DNA of 40,263 nucleotides, from the NCBI GenBank assembly GCA_964534315.1, contig CAZHOV010000030.1:1-40263 (forward strand), given 5' to 3'. Source of the DNA: CAZHOV01 sp964534315 (GTDB lineage Bacteria > Bacteroidota > Bacteroidia > Chitinophagales > Saprospiraceae). This document shows positions 24,784 through 33,078 of the stretch, piece after piece. The notes beneath the pieces are model-generated. The model saw only the letters and a list, made by a program, of their open reading frames with translations, ran no database searches and was not told where the DNA came from. The first letter of the stretch is position 1. Each line of letters starts with the position of its first letter. Both the position numbers and the translations under genes were made by a program.

Positions 24784-24957
24784 ATGCCGATCGAAATAAG
24801 AGAACTCATCATTAAAGCTACCGTGAATCCTTCAACCAATCCAATTAATAATCAGGAGGTGATCACCCAGGAAATTAAAAAACTTAAAGGGGATGTAGTT
24901 CGTGATTGTGTAAAAAAAGTGTTGTCTAAATTGCAGGATCATAACAAGAAAAGATAA
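24784..24957 (+). CDS. DUF5908 small eCIS protein (Pvc6-like)
   Basis: A 57-aa protein starting MPIEIRELIIKATVN, the hallmark of the DUF5908 family, followed by a helix with EIKKLKGDVVRDCVKKVLSKL. Such small genes lie between tube and LysM genes in many eCIS loci, at the place of pvc6/afp6. The role is unknown; a small baseplate or assembly factor is likely. The next gene starts three bases after its stop. Confidence 0.85.
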   Translation: MPIEIRELIIKATVNPSTNPINNQEVITQEIKKLKGDVVRDCVKKVLSKLQDHNKKR

Positions 24958-24960
24958 ATT

Positions 24961-25653
24961 ATGTCAGAAAGCAAGGTAAAAATAAAAATCGAAGCCTATG
25001 AAGATAATAATTTCAGTAAGCCTTCCTCTGATAAACCGAGTGAGTTTGTCGTAGACATTAATCCTGAAAAAATTACCCATCAGAAATCCATTCAAATGAA
25101 TTCGGGCAAACAACCCCAGGGAGGTGGAGAACAGTCACAACATCAAAGTTATGCTGCCGACCAACTGAGCTTTGACGTATTAATCGATGGAACAGGGGTT
25201 TTTAATGAAGTTGGAAATACAACTAAATTAGACGTCAATAACAAAGTTAAAGAACTGATTCATGTGCTATACCGTATGGATGGAAAAATCCACAAGCCCA
25301 ATTATTTATTGGTTTTTTGGGGAGTAGGAGATGGAGAACATACCTTGAAATGCCACTGCCAAAGTATTAATTTAGAATATACCTTATTCAACGCAGACGG
25401 AAAACCGCTTCGCGCAAAAGCCTCCCTTTCCTTTAAAGAATATATAGACCCCAAACTGATCGCATCAGAAACCAATTCTCCGGATTTAACACATATCAAA
25501 TATGTACGAGATGGAGATTCAATCTTACATATGTGTGATGATGTTTACAACAATCCCCAGTATTACATCGCAGTAGCAAAAGCAAATGGACTTTCTAATT
25601 TTAGAAAATTAAAAGTGGGGACGCAGCTCGTTTTTCCCCCGCTAAAACGTTAA
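24961..25653 (+). CDS. LysM-containing baseplate hub protein (Pvc7/Afp7-like)
   Basis: A 230-aa protein. Residues 1-165 form a beta-rich domain (FVVDINPEKITHQKSIQMN; LSFDVLIDGTGVF; LLVFWGVG; HCQSINLEYTLFNADGKPLRA), typical of the gp53/Pvc7-like baseplate parts. Residues about 180-228 are a LysM domain (YVRDGDSILHMCDDVYNN, then LKVGTQLVFPP). In these machines the LysM fold packs onto tube or spike rather than binding peptidoglycan. Four bases separate it from the spike gene. Confidence 0.93.
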   Translation: MSESKVKIKIEAYEDNNFSKPSSDKPSEFVVDINPEKITHQKSIQMNSGKQPQGGGEQSQHQSYAADQLSFDVLIDGTGVFNEVGNTTKLDVNNKVKELIHVLYRMDGKIHKPNYLLVFWGVGDGEHTLKCHCQSINLEYTLFNADGKPLRAKASLSFKEYIDPKLIASETNSPDLTHIKYVRDGDSILHMCDDVYNNPQYYIAVAKANGLSNFRKLKVGTQLVFPPLKR

Positions 25654-25656
25654 TTC

Positions 25657-27471
25657 ATGGCAAATTCTGACAGAACCATTGATACTCCCTTTGGCCCGGT
25701 AACAGATCTGGTCAGCTATGAAATTCTGGTAGATGGAGGCGTACTAGAAGAAGATGTTCTTATTCAGTCCATTAAAATAGATAAAAAACTTAATTCTATT
25801 GCAAGAGCCTATATTGAAATACTTGACGGAAACCCCGAAAATATGGAATTCCCTAATATTGATTCGGGTAAGTACGAACCAGGCAAATCGGTAGAAATAA
25901 AATTGGGGTACCACAGTCAAATCGACACCGTTTTCAAAGGAATTGTCCTAAAAACAGGGATCAAAACCGAAACAGGTGATCATACACTGCTAGTCCTTGA
26001 ATGTGTCGATGAGGCCTATAAAATGACCCTAAAACGAAATAGCGCCTACTTTTTGAAGAAAAAGGATTCTGATATCATCAACCAAATTATTGGTAACCAT
26101 AGTGTTTCATCAGGAAAGATTGACGCGACTCCTCATCAGCATAAGGAAGTAATCCAATATCAAAGTACAGATTGGGATTTCATTATGGCAAGAGCTGAGA
26201 TCAACGGCTTGGTAGTCGTTAATGATCAAAATAAATTATCTGTAAAAAAACCGGATTTTGATGGAGAAAAGAAAATTGTCCTCACCTTTGGGATGGACGT
26301 TTACAAGTCTGATCTGGTCATCGATGCACAAACACAGCTAAAAACAGTAGAATGCACCTCCTGGGACCAAAGCAAACAAAAACTGCTCAAAGGAGTATCC
26401 AAAGAACCATCAATTAATTCTCAGGGGGAAGATACCGGCCTTGGAAAAAAACTAGCCGGAGATTTTTTTCCTGATCCATTTACCCTCCATACTAGTGGCC
26501 CCGAAGAGGAAGCTGTACTAAAAGAGTGGGCAAACGCTCAATTATTAAAGTCCCGGATGTCCTTTATTCGAGGAACTATTGAATTTCAAGGATCTACAGA
26601 GGTTAATATTGATAATTTGGTTCAGCTTGATGGCTTCAGTAATTATTTCAATGGCTATGGCTATGTTTCCGCCGTCACCCACGTAGTGGAGGAAGGAAAT
26701 TTTATGACCGAAGTGGCACTAGGCACTCCCGCTGACTGGTTTACTGAAACAGCCCCGAATATAGAAATCCCTCCTGCCGCAGGTTTACTACCAGGAATAG
26801 AAGGACTGTATATCGGAACCGTAAAAAAGATTGAATCAGACCCTGACGGAGAAACGCGCATACAAGTGGATATCCCCGTAATCGAACCTTCAGGAGACGG
26901 CGTCTGGGCAAGGCTTTCCAACCCCTATGCAACCAATAATGCAGGCTGGTTTTTTATCCCGGAAGTAGGCGACGAAGTCATTCTTGGTTTCATGACTAAT
27001 GACCCCAGATACCCGGTCATTCTGGGTTCTCTTTACAGCACAAAACTGAAACCGCCCTACACTCCGGATAAAAAGAACTCGGTGAAAGCAATTGTCACCA
27101 ACAACCAGCTGAAAGTCATCTTTGAAGACGAAGACAAAAATATCATCATTGAAACGCCCTCGAAGAATAAGATCACGATAAGCGATAAAGATAAATCTAT
27201 CACTATTGAAGATCAGAATAAAAATAAGATCGTCATGGATAATAAAGGTATTCTGCTGGATACCGTGAAAGACATCAACCTGAAAGCAAAAGGAAATATT
27301 ACCCTAGACGCGACCCAGAAAGTTACGATCAAAGCAAAAATGGATCTCGCATTAGATGGCATGAATGTGAAAGCAAAAGCTAAAGTATCTGCCGAAATTC
27401 AGGGTACCATGGCCAAATTGGCCGGAAATGCCCAAACAGAAATTAAAGGCGGTTTAGTACGCATAAACTAA
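25657..27471 (+). CDS. VgrG-like central spike (Pvc8/Afp8)
   Basis: A 604-aa trimeric spike protein. Residues 1-375 correspond to the gp27-like hub (IDKKLNSIARAYIEILDGN; IQYQSTDWDFIMARAEINGL). Residues about 386-455 are the gp5-like OB fold (YIGTVKKIESDPDGETRIQV; GWFFIPEVGDEVILGFM; DPRYPVILGSLY). The rest is a beta-helix needle made of short repeats in Lys, Asn, Ile and Asp, ending GGLVRIN. No enzyme domain is fused to it. No PAAR tip gene follows, so the needle end may be capped by a protein coded elsewhere or be bare. Confidence 0.95.
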   Translation: MANSDRTIDTPFGPVTDLVSYEILVDGGVLEEDVLIQSIKIDKKLNSIARAYIEILDGNPENMEFPNIDSGKYEPGKSVEIKLGYHSQIDTVFKGIVLKTGIKTETGDHTLLVLECVDEAYKMTLKRNSAYFLKKKDSDIINQIIGNHSVSSGKIDATPHQHKEVIQYQSTDWDFIMARAEINGLVVVNDQNKLSVKKPDFDGEKKIVLTFGMDVYKSDLVIDAQTQLKTVECTSWDQSKQKLLKGVSKEPSINSQGEDTGLGKKLAGDFFPDPFTLHTSGPEEEAVLKEWANAQLLKSRMSFIRGTIEFQGSTEVNIDNLVQLDGFSNYFNGYGYVSAVTHVVEEGNFMTEVALGTPADWFTETAPNIEIPPAAGLLPGIEGLYIGTVKKIESDPDGETRIQVDIPVIEPSGDGVWARLSNPYATNNAGWFFIPEVGDEVILGFMTNDPRYPVILGSLYSTKLKPPYTPDKKNSVKAIVTNNQLKVIFEDEDKNIIIETPSKNKITISDKDKSITIEDQNKNKIVMDNKGILLDTVKDINLKAKGNITLDATQKVTIKAKMDLALDGMNVKAKAKVSAEIQGTMAKLAGNAQTEIKGGLVRIN

Positions 27472-27478
27472 TAAACCA

Positions 27479-27898
27479 ATGGCAAAATCAAAATCATTTT
27501 TAGGAACCGGGTGGAGCTTTCCGCCGGCCTTTAATAAAGACACAAAAACGGTTGAAATGGTCTCTGAAGAGGAGGATATCCGTCAAAGCCTCTATCTGAT
27601 CTTATCTACGTATCCGGGTGAACGAATTACCAACCTGGATTTCGGTTGTATGATGTATTATCATTTATTTGATCCGACTGATGGTTTTTTCGAATCCACC
27701 ATCAAACACCATATTCGACAAGCCATAACTTATTTTGAACCCAGAATTAAACTTAAAGATATAGAACTGGATACCAGCGCCATATTAGATGGTATAGTTT
27801 ACATCAATCTGGTTTATACCATCAGGTCAATCAATATGCGAGCTAATGCCGTATTCCCATTTTATAAAATTGAAGGTAATCTTGTTTCTAATATTTGA
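27479..27898 (+). CDS. gp25-like baseplate wedge protein (Pvc9/Afp9)
   Basis: A 139-aa member of the GPW/gp25 family, which links the wedge to the first sheath ring by copying a sheath strand. Features: FLGTGWSFPPAFN at the start, the EEDIRQSLYLILSTYPGERI motif (about 30-50), and NLDFGCMMYYHLFDP. The length is normal. It lies seven bases after the spike gene and 25 bases before the gp6-like gene. Confidence 0.95.
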   Translation: MAKSKSFLGTGWSFPPAFNKDTKTVEMVSEEEDIRQSLYLILSTYPGERITNLDFGCMMYYHLFDPTDGFFESTIKHHIRQAITYFEPRIKLKDIELDTSAILDGIVYINLVYTIRSINMRANAVFPFYKIEGNLVSNI

Positions 27899-27923
27899 TA
27901 ACCTAATTCCCCAGATTTAACAA

Positions 27924-30900
27924 ATGAGTGATAAAATACAAACCATCGACATCGCCATGTTTGGGAACGGCACCACTCAATATAGCCGACTCCCGAATTC
28001 TCTACTCCCCGATAAGGTTAAAGTGGAAGGAAGGGAATTGGAAGACCTGTTGGCCTACACCCTGGAGTTCTCAAAACTGGTCCGGTTTTACAACCAAACC
28101 AATGAAATTGACGGCGATTGGTCTCCCTTTCTTACCTCGGATATCAGCTTCATCCTGGCCTCTATCGTAAGTGTCGATCTCGACCGCGTTGAAGAAGAAT
28201 TTAGTGCATTGGCCCAAAAAGTACTTCAATCGCACCAAATTGATAAAAAGGCTATTCATCTCAAAGAGATTTTTAAATTTATCCTGAATATCGCTCAGAC
28301 GTTCAATAATTGGTTGATCGACTGTAAAAAACTAGCTATCCTGGAAACAACCGAACTGGAATTCCAGATCGTTGCTGAAATAGAAAGCGTCATCAGGGGA
28401 CAACTAAGAAGTGACTTATCGCTCCTGAATTCCTATTACCAGGAAGCCCTTAGCACTGCCAATTTTAAAGATGATTTTAAATTGGATTTTTCCGTTTTTG
28501 ATCCTGTTTGGGATAGTCCCAACCCTCCCACTGGCATTGAGTTCTTTAAAGGGACTTCTCCTCTTGAACAAATGAATAAAGCGCTGATCAAGCTCAGACT
28601 TTTATACCGCTCCTTCTATAATACATTAAGCTACTCTAAATTCAATTTTAAGGATTATTTTGATACCTCGATTAACCAGAAAAGTAATCACTCTCCCGAC
28701 ATGGCACTGCTCATTGCCTTTCTTAACTTGTACCAATATGCTCAAAAAGGAGCCAACCATATCTCACACCGCTATCTGAAATATTATTACGAACATTACC
28801 TTAAGCAATTCCAACAAAAAAATATTCCCGATGAAGTTCATGTGAGTTTTTTGCTTGCAGACCACGCCAATCACCATTTTTTGCCGAAAGGAACACAACT
28901 GTCAGCAGGCTTGAACGAATCGGGCAACGAGATCATTTACGAAACTACTCAGGATATTGAGCTCAATAAAGCCGATGTTGAATCGCTTCGAACCATCTAC
29001 TTGAGCAAATACAGCAAAATCGACAACAGTAGCTACCAGCTCATTACAGGGATCTACGCTGCTCCCATTGCCAATTCAAGAGATGGCAATGGCCTCGATT
29101 TTGAAAATGAACACGAACCATGGCCAACTTTCGGAGAAGAACAAGCAGATAAGCCCAATGAAGCTAATACTATGATTCGGGCAGATCTCGGTTTTGCCTT
29201 TGCTTCTCCTATCTTTTTCCTCCGGGAAGGAAATCGAAAAGTGCAGATCCGCATTGCACTACAACCCGATTCCACCAATATCCTTAAAAAATTACTCCAA
29301 GATGTTCGAGAAAAGGCTAATCTAGAGCCGGGAAATCGCGAAACGCTAAACTATGAAGACGCCTTTTACCGCAAAATCTTTAACCAAGTCGGTAATGACC
29401 GGAATATCCAGATCCTGGCCAGCGGAAATAGAGGATGGGTAACGATTGATTCCAACTCCATCCGGGTAGTCGCCTCCGGTCCCGGTAACTGGAAAGAATT
29501 AGAATTAAGTATCCAGGATACTACCAAAAGCAGCATATTAGATGCCCTGACCATTGAATTTCAACTCGCAGCCTCCAAGCCGGCGATCACCGCCTTTAAC
29601 CCTGCAGTTATTCCAGATGAACATTACATAACCGAGTTTCCCGTCGTCAAAATCTTATTGAGCGATAATGTCGAACCTTACCCCTATTCTTTTCTAAGAG
29701 ATTTAAAAATTCAAGGGGTGGAAATCGATGTCGAAGTAGAAAATCTCCGACAACTGGACGCTTATAATGACATTGGCCTCATCGATACCAACCAGCCCTT
29801 CCAACCCTTTGGTCCACAACCAACGATTGGATCGTACCTATTGCTGGGTAGCACCGAAATGTTCAAAAAGGCGCTAACAGAAATGGAGGTTGAAATCAAT
29901 TGGCTCAATATTCCAACTTCTGTCGAAGATTTTAAAAATCGCTACAAACAATACCGAAAAGACTTGGCCCCTTCAAAATTTAAGGTCCGGATGTCGGCCT
30001 TGTCTGACAATGAATTCAATCCCTACGAGGAAGATGATAACCTGCTTTTCCCGCTTTTCAATACCGGCAAAGACGACGATCCTTCCATCAGCCTGAGAAA
30101 ATCTTCCTTTCCGGTAGGAAAGGATCAACTAAACAGGCTTTCTATCAACCCCAATCCATATCTTGAAAGCCCTAACCCATTCGATATCAATACCAATAGC
30201 GGCTATTTCAAATTAGAACTGGCAGAACCACCAGAAGCATTTGGCCATTTTATTTACCAAAAGGTATTTACCGATGTGGTTACTCATAACGCTAAAAGTA
30301 GCAGCGCCGAAGACGAACTCCCCATACCCTCTGAGCCCTACACTCCAATGGTCAAATCTATTTCTGTAAATTATAAAGCCAATACCCGAATTAGTTGGGG
30401 AGCTGAAGATCAGTCTAGTCAGGCTCAGATTTATCATATCCACCCTTTCGGATTAGTAAACATATTGAGGAAAGACGCGATTTCCGAGCGATTTCTGGTA
30501 CCTCAATTTAAACATGACGGCCACCTGTTTATCGGATTAAGTGACCTGAAGCCACTTCAGACCATATCACTTCTTTTTCAATTGACTACTAAAAACACCA
30601 GGGGAGATTCTTCAATTTATGCTTTGCCAGCCGTTGAATTTAGCTATCTGAGCCGAAATTCATGGGTCAACTTTTCAGACCGGGAATTATTATCAGATTC
30701 TACCGATCAGTTCACCAAAACCGGAATTATCCAACTTAGAGCACCCCGGCGTATCCCCCAACGGAATACGATCCTGCCAGAGGGGTTATTCTGGATATCC
30801 ATATCCGTAAATGGCAATGTAGAAGCCTTGTGCCACGCTATTGATATTTTACCCCAAACGGTACCGGCCAAATGGGTAGATAATGGAGAAGACTCTCATC

Positions 30901-31847
30901 TTCGGGCACCTCTTCCTCCCGATTCGATCACCTCTCTGGTTGATCAAACATCTGCCATTCAAGGCATCGAACAACCCTTTGAATCTTACGGAGGAAAACC
31001 GGCTGAAAACCTTTCCGAGTTTTTTAGCAGAATCAGCGAACGGCTAAGGCACAAAGGAAGAGGCATTACCCTCTGGGATTATGAACGGCTCGTACTGGAA
31101 AAATTCCATACCGTCTTTCAAGCAAAATGCCTCAGTCATCTGAACTATCCTGAAGATATTGAATCCAGAGACGGCATCATCATGGTACTTGTTCCACAAC
31201 GTAACAGATACCTCGATGATTCTACCCCAAGAGTTAATTACAAGTATTTACTTAATGTTGAAAACTATCTCAAACAATATATTTCACCCTTTACGCAATT
31301 GAAAGTGCGCAATCCGCAATACGAATATATCCGGATTTTATGCAACATCAAATTTGATCAGGAACAAAATCAGGGATTATCCCTACAGCAATTATACCAG
31401 GACCTCAACCACTTTATCGCTCCTTGGTGGTATGATCATACCCTCGAAATAAACATCGGCCAGAGCATTGATGAAAATATTATTCTCAACTTTATCAAAG
31501 GCTTACCCTACGTCAAGTTCGTTACTAAATTTTCTATTTTACATATTGTAGAAAATGAAGACGGAACATATACCATTCAAGACACAGCCAAAGAAGTAGG
31601 TATTATTTCAACTATTAAAGCAATGCCCTGGGGTATTTTTGTACCAGATAGCGATCATCAAATAGAAATTATTGATATCGAAGAAGAAGAGGAACCACAG
31701 GAAGCAAAAGCACCTATACGGTTTCAAAATAAAGTAGATATTTCAAAAGATTCTAAATATATTGTTATCAAACCCAAGGTGCGCAAAAAGTTAACGGTAA
31801 AAACAGAAAAAGGTAAAGACTTATACACGGTCAATATAAAAATATAA
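27924..31847 (+). CDS. Giant baseplate J/gp6-like wedge protein (Pvc11/Afp11)
   Basis: A 1307-aa baseplate protein, the largest in the window. The most telling part is at about 1020-1065, ENLSEFFSRISERLRHKGRGITLWDYERL, shared by gp6/BaseplateJ-type proteins of eCIS loci, followed by an end region with ILCNIKFDQ and INIGQSIDENIILNFI. The N-terminal 400 residues are mostly helical and the middle is beta-rich. A short acidic stretch (IDIEEEEEPQEA) and Lys-rich strands close it. It forms the wedge heterodimer ring with the gp7-like protein. It is longer than Pvc11, as is common for Bacteroidota copies. Confidence 0.92.
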   Translation: MSDKIQTIDIAMFGNGTTQYSRLPNSLLPDKVKVEGRELEDLLAYTLEFSKLVRFYNQTNEIDGDWSPFLTSDISFILASIVSVDLDRVEEEFSALAQKVLQSHQIDKKAIHLKEIFKFILNIAQTFNNWLIDCKKLAILETTELEFQIVAEIESVIRGQLRSDLSLLNSYYQEALSTANFKDDFKLDFSVFDPVWDSPNPPTGIEFFKGTSPLEQMNKALIKLRLLYRSFYNTLSYSKFNFKDYFDTSINQKSNHSPDMALLIAFLNLYQYAQKGANHISHRYLKYYYEHYLKQFQQKNIPDEVHVSFLLADHANHHFLPKGTQLSAGLNESGNEIIYETTQDIELNKADVESLRTIYLSKYSKIDNSSYQLITGIYAAPIANSRDGNGLDFENEHEPWPTFGEEQADKPNEANTMIRADLGFAFASPIFFLREGNRKVQIRIALQPDSTNILKKLLQDVREKANLEPGNRETLNYEDAFYRKIFNQVGNDRNIQILASGNRGWVTIDSNSIRVVASGPGNWKELELSIQDTTKSSILDALTIEFQLAASKPAITAFNPAVIPDEHYITEFPVVKILLSDNVEPYPYSFLRDLKIQGVEIDVEVENLRQLDAYNDIGLIDTNQPFQPFGPQPTIGSYLLLGSTEMFKKALTEMEVEINWLNIPTSVEDFKNRYKQYRKDLAPSKFKVRMSALSDNEFNPYEEDDNLLFPLFNTGKDDDPSISLRKSSFPVGKDQLNRLSINPNPYLESPNPFDINTNSGYFKLELAEPPEAFGHFIYQKVFTDVVTHNAKSSSAEDELPIPSEPYTPMVKSISVNYKANTRISWGAEDQSSQAQIYHIHPFGLVNILRKDAISERFLVPQFKHDGHLFIGLSDLKPLQTISLLFQLTTKNTRGDSSIYALPAVEFSYLSRNSWVNFSDRELLSDSTDQFTKTGIIQLRAPRRIPQRNTILPEGLFWISISVNGNVEALCHAIDILPQTVPAKWVDNGEDSHLRAPLPPDSITSLVDQTSAIQGIEQPFESYGGKPAENLSEFFSRISERLRHKGRGITLWDYERLVLEKFHTVFQAKCLSHLNYPEDIESRDGIIMVLVPQRNRYLDDSTPRVNYKYLLNVENYLKQYISPFTQLKVRNPQYEYIRILCNIKFDQEQNQGLSLQQLYQDLNHFIAPWWYDHTLEINIGQSIDENIILNFIKGLPYVKFVTKFSILHIVENEDGTYTIQDTAKEVGIISTIKAMPWGIFVPDSDHQIEIIDIEEEEEPQEAKAPIRFQNKVDISKDSKYIVIKPKVRKKLTVKTEKGKDLYTVNIKI

Positions 31848-31851
31848 GAAC

Positions 31852-31886
31852 AGAAGCCTATTGCTCCAGGGAGCAGCTTCTTTTGT
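31852..31886 (+). terminator. Terminator-like hairpin after the gp6-like gene
   Basis: GAAGC (31853-31857) pairs with GCTTC (31876-31880), enclosing a second stem GCTC/GAGC with a four-base loop; TTTTGTTTGTTT follows directly. The form fits an intrinsic terminator with an internal bulge and separates the baseplate core from the fibre-like gene. Confidence 0.65.
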
Positions 31887-31939
31887 TTGTTTATAGAAAA
31901 AATTTATTAACACATTTTTCAGGAAAATTTTAACCCGTT

Positions 31940-32836
31940 ATGGCACGTCAAACCCGTTCTACTTTAAAAGCTTTATTTAGGGATGGTGCTACAGATAGAG
32001 CATATATCGATCTTATTGATTCCGGCATAAATATCTCTGATGATGGTATTAATACCGATAAAGATAATGGTCTGGTACTTACTCCAAAAGGAGCATCAAA
32101 GCAATTAATCAGCTTTTTTGAAAACATAGGTGATCAAACCTCGCCCCTGTGGTCAGTAAGTTTGGATGAAAATGGGTCGGAAAAAAGCCTTGACTTTTCC
32201 GAAAAAAACCAATCTCGTCTCTTCCTTCAGGCTGGCGGAAATATAGGCATCGGAACGAATACCCCCAATTACAAGCTGGAGGTTCGCGGATTAGCTGCTA
32301 TGCAAGGAAGAGTAGGGAATTATACCAAAGGCTATTTGAATGCAGATGGCAAATGGCATACCATCCCTGTTCTATCCAACCTGGACGGATGCAGAGGTTA
32401 CGAAATCATGGCACATATCAATGATGAAGGGGATCGTAGATTCGGTCTGACTTATGGCATTATGCTCATGAGCCACGGCACTCGAGGTTACAAAAATAAA
32501 GTACGAACAGTTGAAGCAGGAAGTAGCTGGATCTGGGGAAAGATTTGGAACAAAATCAAATTCAGATGGGCCATAGACCCCAAAAACTCTATACCCGAAA
32601 AAGAAAAGTATATGATCCAGATCCGATCCAGAACGCATTACGGAATGAGTGGCGGAAAACCTAAAAAAATCTTTTTCCGCGTTTCGCTCCTGTGGGATAA
32701 AGATTACGAACTAGAACGGTACCCAGATAGAGACGTATTGCAACGACCAAATATTCAGGCTGGTATACGCCCGCCTGTTCGAACAACACCACCCAAGCCA
32801 GGAGGTGGAATTGTCATCAAAAAATCTGGAGGTTAG
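31940..32836 (+). CDS. Putative fibre or baseplate-attached protein
   Basis: A 298-aa protein. The N-terminus MARQTRSTLKALFRDGATDRAYIDLIDSGIN resembles the attachment segment seen in Bacteroidota tail-fibre-like proteins, and NIGIGTNTPNYKLEVRG (about 111-127) is the recurring repeat of such fibres. The C-terminal 150 residues are a compact globular domain (GCRGYEIMAHINDEGDRRFG; SSWIWGKIWNKIKFRW; YMIQIRSRTHYG), followed by a Pro/Gly/Thr-rich tail. It stands near the place of the fibre gene pvc13/afp13, though before the gp7-like gene. A role in target binding is likely but inferred; the globular part could bind sugars. Confidence 0.7.
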   Translation: MARQTRSTLKALFRDGATDRAYIDLIDSGINISDDGINTDKDNGLVLTPKGASKQLISFFENIGDQTSPLWSVSLDENGSEKSLDFSEKNQSRLFLQAGGNIGIGTNTPNYKLEVRGLAAMQGRVGNYTKGYLNADGKWHTIPVLSNLDGCRGYEIMAHINDEGDRRFGLTYGIMLMSHGTRGYKNKVRTVEAGSSWIWGKIWNKIKFRWAIDPKNSIPEKEKYMIQIRSRTHYGMSGGKPKKIFFRVSLLWDKDYELERYPDRDVLQRPNIQAGIRPPVRTTPPKPGGGIVIKKSGG

Positions 32837-32889
32837 ATCATGGATATTGCTATTTAGGATTACTTTGATGAAAAAACGATCATTAAATT

Positions 32890-33078
32890 ATGGCTAAAGT
32901 TAAGCTGGAATTAGAACTGGAAGAAGTCAATCTCATCTTAAAATCACTGGGTAATCTGCCTTTTAAAGAGGTATTTGAATTGATCGGAAAGATCAATCAA
33001 CAAGCCAACCAACAATTAAAGGATGATCCCCACTCAAAAGGAGATGAGGCATCCTCTAAAATAAATGAAAATGAGTAA
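32890..33078 (+). CDS. Small conserved eCIS-linked protein, unknown
   Basis: A 62-aa soluble protein beginning MAKVKLELELEEVNLILKSLGNLPFKEVFELI, followed by a helix (GKINQQANQQL) and a disordered acidic tail. The VNLILKSLGNLP pattern recurs in short phage and bacterial proteins of unknown use. Its end overlaps the start of the next gene (14 bases from the first Met, 8 from the second), which implies translational coupling. Confidence 0.68.
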   Translation: MAKVKLELELEEVNLILKSLGNLPFKEVFELIGKINQQANQQLKDDPHSKGDEASSKINENE

